Source of the DNA: Chitinispirillum alkaliphilum
Lineage (GTDB): Bacteria; Fibrobacterota; Chitinivibrionia; Chitinivibrionales; Chitinispirillaceae
Length of the DNA stretch: 64,000 nt
Direction: 5' to 3'
Assembly: GCA_001045525.1 (NCBI GenBank)
Contig: LDWW01000001.1
Location: forward strand, 310,001-374,000
This document shows, one piece after another, positions 17,335 through 25,327 of this stretch. A program made the translations under genes and the position numbers. Below the pieces are notes generated by a model. The model worked only from the letters and a program-made list of their open reading frames with translations. It was not told the origin of the DNA and did not search any database. Each line of letters opens with the position of its first letter. The first letter of the stretch is position 1.

Positions 17335-18156
17335 ATGAGACAGGTAATTTTAATCATCATTTCGATAGTTCTGGGCTGTGGCCCCCGGAGTGGTGGCCGT
17401 AGTACTTTTGTGCAGAGTGGTTATGGGCAGCGGGCGTATGCTTCATTTGTATCCGGGAACTATCTCGAGGCCCTTGATCTGTATCGAAGGAGCTACGATC
17501 AGGCAAGGAGAGCAGATCTGCCCCGCAGGGCGGTTCATGACCGGTTCAATATGGGAAGAGTGTTTTATGAGTTAAGTAAGCTGGACAGTGCGATTGCTGT
17601 TTTTAATCAGGTGCACAGGGAAATGGTGCATCTTGAACAATTTACTTTTGCATCGAGGGCCGCGGCATTTGTGGCACTCTGTTATGCTCATCTGGGAAAA
17701 AGTGACAGTGCCGACCATTGGCATCAAAACTATAGAGAATACAGCGAATTGTCTGACCCCGTTTTCGGGGAGATGATTGCTGCACGGCTAAGCTGGATAA
17801 TGCATAAGAACAGTGCTGCATATGAGGTATTTGATAAAATCGCCGATCTGCACCGAAGACAAAAAAATTATTCTGCGCTTGCAAGAACCCTCTTTTACAT
17901 GGCTGAGATAAGGTTTGAACAGGGGAAGCTGGAAGAGGTAGAGTTGAAATTGCGGGAGTCTCTCAATGTATTGAATAAAGTTGATGAGAGTTTCTGGCGA
18001 TGGAACGTTTTGTTGTCTTTAGCAGCTCTTTATTTTTGCCAGGGTGACCCGGGGAGTGGCAGCCACTATTATTACAGAGCTGCCAGATGTCTGCCAAGTG
18101 GTCTGGAGATCCCCGGGAAAGATCAGTTACTTCATTGTGGCTGGTTGTACCGGTAG
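17335..18156 (+). CDS. TPR-containing lipoprotein
   Basis: This 273-residue protein starts with a short signal and lipobox (ISIVLGC, cysteine near residue 15), so it is probably lipid-anchored. Helical repeats of TPR type follow: AYASFVSGNYLEALDLYRRSY, AVHDRFNMGRVFYELSKLDSAI and later ALARTLFYMAEIRFEQGKLEE in separate stretches. It starts 11 bp after mlaD and is the last gene of this operon. A role as an outer-membrane or periplasmic partner of the Mla complex is inferred from position only. Confidence 0.8.
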   Translation: MRQVILIIISIVLGCGPRSGGRSTFVQSGYGQRAYASFVSGNYLEALDLYRRSYDQARRADLPRRAVHDRFNMGRVFYELSKLDSAIAVFNQVHREMVHLEQFTFASRAAAFVALCYAHLGKSDSADHWHQNYREYSELSDPVFGEMIAARLSWIMHKNSAAYEVFDKIADLHRRQKNYSALARTLFYMAEIRFEQGKLEEVELKLRESLNVLNKVDESFWRWNVLLSLAALYFCQGDPGSGSHYYYRAARCLPSGLEIPGKDQLLHCGWLYR

Positions 18157-18168
18157 CAGCGGGAGATA

Positions 18169-18627
18169 TCAGGCCACTGCTTTGTGGAGCTTAGGTTGTC
18201 TTGTTCTGAGCTGCTCTTTTGCAATTTTCTTCTCATTTCTTTTTAGCGTATCAAGAATTTCCCTGAATTTCTTCTCTATTATTGCGGCTCCTTCATTTAG
18301 ATGTTCATTGTCGATTATGTGCATAAATGAGCTTGGGTTGATAGTGGAGATGACCGTTTTACCCTCTTTTTCAAAAACTGCAATATTGCATGGCAGAACC
18401 AGCCCGAAGTGCTCCTCTTTTTTCAGTGCCTTGTATGCAAGCGGCAGATTTGCTACGCTCAGTATAAGGTAGCGTCCATATTTCACACCAAGGGTTTCTC
18501 TGAAAGCTTTATTGATTTTGCAGGAAGAGAGAATATCAAACCCCTTTTTTTGCAATTCTTTTATCAGTCCTGAAAGTATTACATCAAATGATACTTCGAA
18601 ATATTGTACAATGCCGTATTTAGCCAT
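18169..18627 (-). CDS. DUF302 family protein
   Basis: I place the start at ATG 18627 (GGGGG upstream), giving 152 residues. The open frame runs on to 19134, but that part is antisense to the next gene. The sequence has the DUF302 pattern: MAKYGIVQYFEVSFDVILSG, then KKGFDILSSCKIN, LGVKYGRYLILSVANLPLAYKALK, LPCNIAVFEKEGKTVIS. DUF302 proteins are small, often linked to oxidative or metal stress genes; no reaction is known. A charged C-terminal tail of about 25 residues is added. It is divergent from the DJ-1/encapsulin genes. Confidence 0.85.
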   Translation of the reverse strand: MAKYGIVQYFEVSFDVILSGLIKELQKKGFDILSSCKINKAFRETLGVKYGRYLILSVANLPLAYKALKKEEHFGLVLPCNIAVFEKEGKTVISTINPSSFMHIIDNEHLNEGAAIIEKKFREILDTLKRNEKKIAKEQLRTRQPKLHKAVA

Positions 18628-18822
18628 AATTTTACCCCCGTTAACCAGTGATGAAGAGATATTAAGTTGTGTCTTTGTGCTCACCTGTAACAAAAACCGT
18701 GCCAGCCCAAAAAGCTCGTTTTCAGGCTGTTTTTTCTCTATTTGGAACAGTTTTTGCCTCTTGTTTTCTCCGAATCGAGAAAAGTAGAAAAAAATTATCA
18801 AAATCCGGAGCAGGAGGGGAAA

Positions 18823-19347
18823 ATGGCAACCATCGCAGTGCTTGTTGATAATCTCTTTGAGGATGTGGAGTATGATGCTCCTGTGGAGGCTTTTAAAAAC
18901 CGGGGGCATAAGGTTGTGGTGCTTGGACTTAAGAAGGGGGCTCTTCTCAGGGGAAAAAAGGGGGAAAAGGAGGTAAGGGTTGACATGGAGGTCGGCTCGG
19001 CTGATCCTAACTCTTTCGATGCACTTTTTGTTCCCGGGGGGTATTCTCCCGATCGGCTCAGGGCACATAATGAGCCTGTTATTTTCACCCGGGCCTTCTT
19101 TGATACCTCCAAACCGATTTTCCTCATCTGTCATGCGCCTCAGCTCCTCATCTCAGCCCGGCTGCTTGGGGGCAGGAAGATAACGGGGTGGAAATCAATA
19201 AAGCAGGATATTAAAAATGCGGGAGCGGAGTTTATCGACTCCCCCGTTGTGGTTGATGAAAACCTCATCTCTTCAAGGGGGCCGGCAGATATGTCACGTT
19301 TCATAGAGACAACGCTGGAAATGCTGGATAAACAGGACATAGGGTAA
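18823..19347 (+). CDS. DJ-1/PfpI family protein
   Basis: The start is ATG 18823 with GGAGGGG upstream; 174 residues, typical of the family. Seen: FEDVEYDAP near residue 12-20 with the conserved acidic residue, FVPGGYSPD near 69, and the nucleophile elbow ICHAPQLL with C103-H104. Members act as glyoxalases, chaperones or proteases in stress; which one applies here is unknown. It leads an operon with the encapsulated ferritin (55 bp gap) and encapsulin, so a role in oxidative stress is plausible. Confidence 0.92.
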   Translation: MATIAVLVDNLFEDVEYDAPVEAFKNRGHKVVVLGLKKGALLRGKKGEKEVRVDMEVGSADPNSFDALFVPGGYSPDRLRAHNEPVIFTRAFFDTSKPIFLICHAPQLLISARLLGGRKITGWKSIKQDIKNAGAEFIDSPVVVDENLISSRGPADMSRFIETTLEMLDKQDIG

Positions 19348-19402
19348 GCTTTTTCTAATTAAATACAACTTTTCCGTGCTAAACCAAATAGAGGAGGATT
19401 TG

Positions 19403-19759
19403 ATGGCTGAATTTGTTAATCCCTTTTCAGGTGTGGTACCAGGGCGAAAACTCACAGACAGAGAACTTGCAAGGGCATTGCGTCTTTCACTCACTGCCGA
19501 ACAGGAAGCGATTCACCTCTATGAGGCTTTGGCTGATGCGACCGATAACAAACTTGCCGCTGTTGTTCTTCAGGATATTGCTGATGAGGAGCGGGTCCAT
19601 GCCGGAGAGTTTCAGCGTCTTCTGGAGTTGTTGTTAAGCGACGAAAAGGAGCTTATGGAGAAGGGAAGTGAGGAGGTAGAGGAGATGCGCCAGGAGGTGC
19701 AGGGTAGTGGAACCTCAGAGGGGGGGAAGATCAAAACTGTTGGTAATCTGAAAAAATAA
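19403..19759 (+). CDS. Encapsulated ferritin-like protein (encapsulin cargo)
   Basis: The start is ATG 19403 behind GAGGAGG; 118 residues. It is a two-helix ferritin-like subunit with two ExxH patterns (E35/H38 in TAEQEAIHLYE and E63/H66 in DEERVHAGEF), the ferroxidase ligands known from encapsulated ferritin (EncFtn), which oxidises Fe2+ inside an encapsulin shell. The C-terminal tail, after an acidic linker, ends in KTVGNLKK, resembling known encapsulin targeting peptides such as TVGSL-type motifs. The shell gene begins 11 bp later. Confidence 0.93.
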   Translation: MAEFVNPFSGVVPGRKLTDRELARALRLSLTAEQEAIHLYEALADATDNKLAAVVLQDIADEERVHAGEFQRLLELLLSDEKELMEKGSEEVEEMRQEVQGSGTSEGGKIKTVGNLKK

Positions 19760-19770
19760 GGGGGAGATTT

Positions 19771-20586
19771 ATGGGTGAATATCTAAACAGAGATGACGCT
19801 CCTTTTGGGGATGAGGTTTGGGACACAATCGACAAAACTGTTGTATCCGTTGCCTCCAATGCTATGGCGGGAAGAAAATTGCTCAATGTAGAGGGGCCCT
19901 ATGGGCTGGGGATGAAAAGTGTTTCTTTAAGGGATGAGCTGATAGAGGGGGATGAGGACGAGTTATCGGTATGGAGTTCCCGGTCAATTCCCCTCGCTAT
20001 GATTTCCAGCAGCTTTAAAATCGATGGCAGGGATTTGGGGCACTATACCCGGGATGGTGTTTTGTTTGATATGAGAGAGGTGGTTTCAAGTACCCTGGAG
20101 TGTGCGAGGAAAGAGGATGAGCTTATTTTCAAGGGCTCAGAAGCGCTTGGGGTAAAGGGGTTGATGAACACACCGGGTGCATTGAGTTCGGAGCTGAAAC
20201 CATGGAGAAACATCGGGGATCCGGCTGAATCTATTGCCCTGGCTGTGGAGAAACTTGACAAGGCTGGCTTTCAGGGACCCTATAGCATGGCACTGGCTCC
20301 CTCTCTCTACAATCGTCTCTTCAGACGTTACCCGGGTGAGGAGGTGCTTGAAATAGAACATCTGAGTGCATTGGTGAGTGATGGGATTTTCAAGAGTTCT
20401 GTATTGAGTGAAGGGGGGGTATTGGTTGCTTCCGGAGCGATGTATGGTTCTGTTGTTCTTGGTCAGGATCTCCTTACTGCCTTTGAAGGACCTTCCGGCA
20501 GAAGTTATGTATTTGTGCTTTCGGAATCTGTCGCTTTGAGGGTTAATGTGCCTCAGGCCATATGTGCATTGAAGCCTGCCGGATAA
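19771..20586 (+). CDS. Encapsulin nanocompartment shell protein (family 1)
   Basis: This 271-residue protein is the HK97-fold shell protein once called linocin M18. Seen: MGEYLNRDDAPFGDEVWDTID at the start, the VEGPYGLGMKSVSL stretch, EDELIFKGSEALGVKGLMN, and the conserved end FVLSESVALRVNVPQAICAL. It assembles into a closed protein cage; the upstream ferritin is its expected cargo, so the pair would store iron and limit oxidative damage. The start ATG 19771 follows GGGGGAG. Confidence 0.96.
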   Translation: MGEYLNRDDAPFGDEVWDTIDKTVVSVASNAMAGRKLLNVEGPYGLGMKSVSLRDELIEGDEDELSVWSSRSIPLAMISSSFKIDGRDLGHYTRDGVLFDMREVVSSTLECARKEDELIFKGSEALGVKGLMNTPGALSSELKPWRNIGDPAESIALAVEKLDKAGFQGPYSMALAPSLYNRLFRRYPGEEVLEIEHLSALVSDGIFKSSVLSEGGVLVASGAMYGSVVLGQDLLTAFEGPSGRSYVFVLSESVALRVNVPQAICALKPAG

Positions 20587-20951
20587 AAAAACAGGGGTGA
20601 TTGTGCAGGGGCGGATCGTCTGCCGGGTTTGGCATGAAAATGACAAGAGCGAATCTTTCACAAGCCCGTTTCCGAAAAAGATATAAATTTATTGCTCCCG
20701 TGATAAAAAACAGATCCGCCCGAACTCATCCGCAGCTTTGTGCACAGCAATATTTAATTGGCTCTTAATGGATATCAGCCCCGGAATACAGGGTAAGTCT
20801 TGTTTGGGGGCTGAAATTTTGTTTTTCTTCCCCGTCTTGAGATCCTGCTTTCACCTTTTTTTCCAAACTGGCGGCACGGATATTGATTCTTCTTTAAAAG
20901 TGGCACGATTCTTTGGTGGGCAGATGCATCGTTTATCGATTGGCATGGTTT
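20587..20951. other. Structured 365-bp spacer between encapsulin and primase genes
   Basis: Two features stand out. GGGCGGATC (20609-20617) and GATCCGCCC (20713-20721) are perfect inverted repeats about 95 bases apart. A second hairpin lies at 20776-20813. No plausible small ORF with a ribosome site and no recognisable RNA family is seen. Confidence 0.5.
20776..20813 (+). terminator. Hairpin, possible terminator of the encapsulin operon
   Basis: CAGCCCC (20776-20782) pairs with GGGGCTG (20807-20813), followed by AAATTTTGTTTTTC. The T run starts three bases after the stem, so termination is likely but not textbook. Confidence 0.5.
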
Positions 20952-22409
20952 ATGAACATTGGGGACTACTATAGCAGCACACATGTCCGTCGCAGGATGA
21001 AGGAATTTCTGGGGGGGGGTGAGAGTGGGGAGTTCACCGCCCGTTTCATAACCAGGTGTGATTCTCTCAGGCATGGCAAGGCACTGGGGCCGAAGATGCC
21101 CGGGGAGCTTGAGGATTTTCTCTCTCTGGGTTTGGATGTAAGTCGTTCTCTTTGGGACAGTGAGTCACTTTTGGTGCATCTGGATATAGAGTATGTAAAT
21201 TTTGACTTTCCCGCAGAGCCTTATCTTGATCCAGACCGAAGTTTTCACCTGCAAAGACCTTCAGAAAATGCCACCGAGAAGTTTCTCCTACCCTACGGCA
21301 TATCCCCTCTTCATCTGCTGAGTGGCAGGGGACATCACTTTGCCTGGCGTATTGAGAGGGGGTCTGCAGCTTACCGTCAGCTCTGTGAGATAGGGCATTT
21401 GCCCCTCCATCTTGAGAAACGTTACCAGGCGTTGTCAGAAGATCCTCTGCTTGGGGGTATTGACAGCGAATTGGGGGGGGCATATTGTGGTCTGGGTTTG
21501 GTTATGGAGTACATTGCCTGTGGTATAAGTGACCGGGCAAACCCTCAAACCTCAATCCCCGTTGAACTCACAGCGGTGGAAGTCCCTCCTCAGCAGAGGG
21601 GGCGGGAGGTTGTCTCCATAGACATCTCAGAGTACGGAGATCAGCTCAACACAAGAGCTGTGCGAATGCCTTTCAGTTTGTATCTCAAACCGTGGTGTCG
21701 CCAGGGTATAATGAGTGATGAGATACGGGGGAGAATACCTCTGATGGTCTCGGTGCCGCTTGTGGGGATGAGTTGTACAGAGGGGATATGGGTAATGAGG
21801 GATCTTGAGAAGGCTTCAGAGCTAGCGTGTGAAGTTTCGATGTATATCCCCGATTTCTCAGATCATATGCTAAAGCTTATCGGTGACTATATATCCAGTG
21901 AAACTGCGCAGTTTCACAGCTGGTATTACTCCCAGGAGCAGATCGAATCAGACCGGTGGAATTCAACTTACGATACCTTACCCTTTGATATCCTTCCTCC
22001 CTGTGCTGCGCATATTCTCCAATACCCCAACGACCTTCTTCTCAGACCCAGTGGCATTCAGTTGGTTGTCCGGGTGTTACTCTCTTTGGGGTGGCATCCA
22101 AGACAGATTGCGGGATTGATCCGTTCGAAATATGAGCGCAATTACGGGTGGGGCAATGAGTGGTATTATTATGATGCCGCTACACGGGCAGACTTTTATA
22201 CCCGACTCTTTTCCGGTCAGGTTGTGAGCAGGAGGGATAATCTGAAACTCTTTACGTGCAAATCTGTGAAGGATTGCCGGTATTGTTTTTCTCAAAACAG
22301 TAACTGTGATCTGTGTGACTACAGAAAATCTCTTTTAGAAAGGGTTAAACATGAGCGATTGGCCAGTAGGCCTGTCAACAGGTTGTTTTTACCGAATGAG
22401 CATTTTTGA
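20952..22409 (+). CDS. Archaeal/eukaryotic-type primase (AEP): PriS-like catalytic part with PriL-like cysteine domain
   Basis: I chose ATG 20952; its N-terminus (DYYSSTHVRRRMKEFL, then EFTARFITRC) resembles that of PriS. The 485-residue chain shows the three AEP motifs: acidic pair D78/E80 in LLVHLDIEY; SGRGHH at 124-129, the counterpart of SGRRGVH; and D224 in VSIDISEYG, followed by RAVRMPFSLYLKP, the counterpart of the PriS motif around R-x-PFSLH-K-T. The last 150 residues resemble the iron-sulfur domain of PriL: LPPC with C351, a helical stretch ending NYGWG, then C436, C442, C445, C452 and C455. AEPs make primers or act as PrimPol-type polymerases; bacteria normally use DnaG, so this is an extra enzyme for repair, bypass or defence. 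No helicase or nuclease gene is next to it. A GTG/TTG-type earlier start (20913) is possible. The AEP call rests on motifs only. Confidence 0.8.
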   Translation: MNIGDYYSSTHVRRRMKEFLGGGESGEFTARFITRCDSLRHGKALGPKMPGELEDFLSLGLDVSRSLWDSESLLVHLDIEYVNFDFPAEPYLDPDRSFHLQRPSENATEKFLLPYGISPLHLLSGRGHHFAWRIERGSAAYRQLCEIGHLPLHLEKRYQALSEDPLLGGIDSELGGAYCGLGLVMEYIACGISDRANPQTSIPVELTAVEVPPQQRGREVVSIDISEYGDQLNTRAVRMPFSLYLKPWCRQGIMSDEIRGRIPLMVSVPLVGMSCTEGIWVMRDLEKASELACEVSMYIPDFSDHMLKLIGDYISSETAQFHSWYYSQEQIESDRWNSTYDTLPFDILPPCAAHILQYPNDLLLRPSGIQLVVRVLLSLGWHPRQIAGLIRSKYERNYGWGNEWYYYDAATRADFYTRLFSGQVVSRRDNLKLFTCKSVKDCRYCFSQNSNCDLCDYRKSLLERVKHERLASRPVNRLFLPNEHF

Positions 22410-23226
22410 TTGTCTCGAGATGATCAGAAGTGCCGGATTCAGGATGGTGGAAGTTTGTTCCTCTCCAATGCATCTTGATTACCACGACATAGAGGCTGTA
22501 CGAAGGGCTTCTCAGAGGATGAATGAACTTGGTATGGAGCCCTATTCCTTCCACGCCCCTTTTGTAGATGTGGATATCTCCTCTCTTGACAGCAGAGTAA
22601 GGGAGGTTTCACAGCGTGAGATATTGGTTGCGGCTGAGGCTGCGGCTGTTTTTGGAGTCAGGCATTTTGTGATTCACCCCGGTCCCGATGTCTCATTGAC
22701 ATTTTCCGTTGAGGAGAAATACCAGAGGCTCAAAAACGCCTCCGCTGTTCTTGATAATGTAGCACGCAGATGCCAGCAGTTAGGGGTCGGGCTGGTGCTT
22801 GAAAATATGCTGCCGCACCTTCCCTTTGGCAGTCCAAGTGACATGATGTGGATTTTGGGAGAAATGGAAAACCTCAATATCTGTATTTGTCTGGACACCG
22901 GACATGCTGCTTTGTCTGGAGATATCTACAACATTATGTACAAACTGACCGGCCATCTTAGAATTATCCATGCTAATGATAACGGGGGAGCGGGTGATGA
23001 CCATCTTCCACCAGGAAAAGGTGTTATCGATTGGAAAAAAGTGCTCTACGAACTGGGTGAAACAGAATTCCATGGGGGAATGATACTGGAGTTATCCGGG
23101 GCGGATACTGATCCTTATGAAACCCTTGAAAAAGCAAGGCAGGCAAGCTTATACATAAGAAAAATATGCAAGGAAATGTACTTGTCCAGACCACCCTCGG
23201 TCGAAGTACCCAATGTAAATGAGTGA
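22351..23226 (+). CDS. Sugar phosphate isomerase/epimerase-like TIM-barrel protein
   Basis: This 291-residue protein is of the xylose isomerase-like/AP endonuclease family 2 TIM barrel. Seen: VGLSTGCFY at strand 1, FHAPFVDVD, FVIHPGPD, LVLENMLPH, CLDTGHA, IIHANDN and MILELSG, which supply the metal-binding H/E/D residues at the strand ends. It could be a sugar isomerase, an epimerase or, less likely, an endonuclease IV relative. The start ATG 22351 lies 59 bp inside the primase gene; the first conserved strand begins at residue 6, so a later start is unlikely. Confidence 0.88.
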   Translation: MSDWPVGLSTGCFYRMSIFDCLEMIRSAGFRMVEVCSSPMHLDYHDIEAVRRASQRMNELGMEPYSFHAPFVDVDISSLDSRVREVSQREILVAAEAAAVFGVRHFVIHPGPDVSLTFSVEEKYQRLKNASAVLDNVARRCQQLGVGLVLENMLPHLPFGSPSDMMWILGEMENLNICICLDTGHAALSGDIYNIMYKLTGHLRIIHANDNGGAGDDHLPPGKGVIDWKKVLYELGETEFHGGMILELSGADTDPYETLEKARQASLYIRKICKEMYLSRPPSVEVPNVNE

Positions 23227-23231
23227 TGGGT

Positions 23232-23247
23232 GTTTTTCGCGAAAAAC
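23232..23247. repeat. Perfect 16-bp palindrome between convergent genes
   Basis: GTTTTTCGCGAAAAAC is self-complementary. It lies 6 bp after the isomerase-like stop and could act as a hairpin with a CGCG loop for termination, or as a protein-binding site. A second weak GGGG/CCCC pairing spans 23250-23300. Confidence 0.5.
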
Positions 23248-23322
23248 TTCCCCCTATGGGCCAGCTCTGTAAGGGTCTGCTGACCTGCTGAGGGGAAAGA
23301 TAATCTTCGCAAAGAAATTTGT

Positions 23323-24678
23323 TTACACTGTTTCAATCTCCTTAAAAATCATTTCAGCCAACTCTTCGGCCTGCTGCTCTGTTTTCGCTTCAGCGAAACA
23401 CCTTATTATTGGTTCGGTGTTTGAAGCTCTCAGGTGAACCCATCCATACTCACGTGTTATTTTCAGACCTTCGAGAAGGTTTGTGTTTTCTGATTGAAAC
23501 CGTGTTGTTAATTTTTCGATCAGCTCCTGAGGGTTGGTAGAATCTGTGGGTATTTTCTTCTTTACTATAGGGTAGACAGGCCACATGCTTTTTAGCTCTG
23601 AAATACTCTTGCCTGTCTGGGCCATTAGTTCCAGAATCAGCGCCATTGCAGTCAGTCCGTCTCTGACTGTAGAAATGGCAGGGTAGATTACTCCTCCATT
23701 TCCCTCGCCTCCAATCATGCTGCAGTGCTTTTCCATCCCTTCCACCACATTGGCTTCACCGATTTTCGTTCTTATAACCTTGTTTCCGAATTTCCTCCCC
23801 ACATCCTCTATTAGCATAGATGTAGAGAGGTTTGTTACAACCGGGGATTTTTTCTTTTCCAAAACATTTTGGAGGGCAAAAACAAGGGTCATCTCTTCTG
23901 ATATGTCTTCACCGTTTTCCCCCATAGTTGCTAATCTGTCGGCATCGGGGTCAAATACAAATCCGGCATGAAGGTCGGAGTTGTTGCAGAGCAGTTGGCG
24001 AAGATCTCCCAGGTGTTCCGGTCTTGGTTCAGGGTTATGAACAAAGTCCCCATCCAGTTTGTTATGTACTCCCACCCACTCGACAGATAGTTGGTTTAGG
24101 AGTTGTGGGAAAACTGCTCCTGCTGCTCCGTTAATGGAGTCCACAGCGATTTTGAGATTTTTCGATGCTATAAGGGGGACATTTACCTGTGAGATGATTT
24201 TTCTGATATGGATGTAGGAGGCATCCACAGTCTCTTCCGGAGTGTCCTGGTATTTTGCAAAATCGGATTCTTTGGGTATTTGTGTGGATTTAAACTCCTG
24301 GTATATTTCTTCGCATTCTGATGCCCGGAAGAGTCTGCCGCTTGAGTGGACCATTTTATAGCCGTTGTATTGGTTGGGGTTGTGGCTTGCGGTGATAATG
24401 ATCCCACCTGAGGCTTTCAGTGCGGAAACTGCAACACAGGTTGTGGGGGTAGGTGCGATCCCTATGTCGATTGGTTTTCCTCCTGCTGCACGGATTCCTC
24501 TGCATGCTGCTTTCATAAATCTTTCACCTGATGGACGGGTGTCTCTACCTATTATAATAGAGCCACCGTTAGCTAATCGTGTTTGGATGTATGCAATGGA
24601 GGACACAAAATGGTCATCAATAGTCTTATCTACTATTCCCCGTATTCCGGAAACTGACATTATGGGTAATTCTCTCAT
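23323..24678 (-). CDS. glmM: Phosphoglucosamine mutase, archaeal-type
   Basis: The start is ATG 24678 with GGAG upstream; 451 residues. It converts glucosamine-6-phosphate to glucosamine-1-phosphate for UDP-GlcNAc, the cell wall precursor. Seen: SVSGIRGIV at the N-terminus, the phosphoserine loop TASHNP near 94-99, the metal loop DPDADR and the sugar loop GGEGNGGVIYP. That last loop reads GEQSGH in the common bacterial GlmM; GEGNGG is typical of archaeal phosphoglucosamine mutases. A phosphomannomutase role cannot be excluded. Confidence 0.85.
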   Translation of the reverse strand: MRELPIMSVSGIRGIVDKTIDDHFVSSIAYIQTRLANGGSIIIGRDTRPSGERFMKAACRGIRAAGGKPIDIGIAPTPTTCVAVSALKASGGIIITASHNPNQYNGYKMVHSSGRLFRASECEEIYQEFKSTQIPKESDFAKYQDTPEETVDASYIHIRKIISQVNVPLIASKNLKIAVDSINGAAGAVFPQLLNQLSVEWVGVHNKLDGDFVHNPEPRPEHLGDLRQLLCNNSDLHAGFVFDPDADRLATMGENGEDISEEMTLVFALQNVLEKKKSPVVTNLSTSMLIEDVGRKFGNKVIRTKIGEANVVEGMEKHCSMIGGEGNGGVIYPAISTVRDGLTAMALILELMAQTGKSISELKSMWPVYPIVKKKIPTDSTNPQELIEKLTTRFQSENTNLLEGLKITREYGWVHLRASNTEPIIRCFAEAKTEQQAEELAEMIFKEIETV

Positions 24679-24871
24679 GATTAGATTCTCCTTTTTGGGC
24701 GGCATAGTATGTGCTTTTCAGTAAAATAAATGATTCAGTTCTGCTGGTGGAGAGTTTAGTTGGATTTGCAAAATCCCAGTCCTCCAGTCTAATTGGATCT
24801 TAGCATAATTAATCCGGGTACAACAGCTCATTGCGGTAAAAATGCGCTAAAGAGAACCAAGAGGTATGCAA
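24679..24871. other. Intergenic region upstream of glmM
   Basis: Divergent spacer; no clear promoter pair, RNA or hairpin recognised. Confidence 0.3.
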
Positions 24872-25327
24872 ATGGAAGCTGGAATAATATGGTCCTTATA
24901 TGCTTTTCTTGTCCTTTTTTCTTTGCTGCTGATAGCTGCAGTTCTCAGGGGTATGCCCTGGTTTGCTGAGTGTGAGTTCTCCAGAGAAGTTAGAGAGTTT
25001 AACTGTGGAAATCTTAAACGTTTAAAACAAAGCCCATCTCCACTCAGTGGAACTGAGGATTTTATGCTAAAAATAGATAACCTGGAAAAGATGGTTTTCA
25101 ACTTGAATAATTCAATTTCTGATCAGCAAAAACTTATCGATAAACTTATCAGAGACGGTGGGGCACAGAACCTCCAAATACACACCCTCGGAAGAGAAAT
25201 GGAACAACTAAGCACAAGTTATTGCACGGTTATCAAGGAAAACCTTGCTCTGAAAGCTCAGCTAAGTAAAAAAACATCCGCTATTGAAGAGATAATTGTT
25301 CAGCCTGTGGAGTTTTTCAAGGCTTAA
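24872..25327 (+). CDS. Small membrane-anchored coiled-coil protein, unknown
   Basis: About 151 residues. ATG 24872 is preferred because GAGG lies seven bases upstream; ATG 24866 is too close to it. The N-terminus is a membrane segment (IIWSLYAFLVLFSLLLIAAVL) and the rest is charged and helical with likely coiled coil (about 75-140, LKIDNLEKMVFNLNNSISDQ and on). I do not recognise it. It stands directly before the dcw cluster but is separated by about 270 bp and the mraZ promoter. A cell envelope or division role is only suggested by position. Confidence 0.6.
   Translation: MEAGIIWSLYAFLVLFSLLLIAAVLRGMPWFAECEFSREVREFNCGNLKRLKQSPSPLSGTEDFMLKIDNLEKMVFNLNNSISDQQKLIDKLIRDGGAQNLQIHTLGREMEQLSTSYCTVIKENLALKAQLSKKTSAIEEIIVQPVEFFKA

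Noticed and set aside
18628-19134. Upstream extension of the DUF302 gene
   Set aside because: It runs antisense through the well-supported DJ-1/PfpI gene; the domain starts at 18627 behind a ribosome site.
20952-22409. Reading the primase-like gene as part of a CRISPR or prophage module
   Set aside because: No Cas, phage structural, integrase or helicase gene lies within the window on either side.
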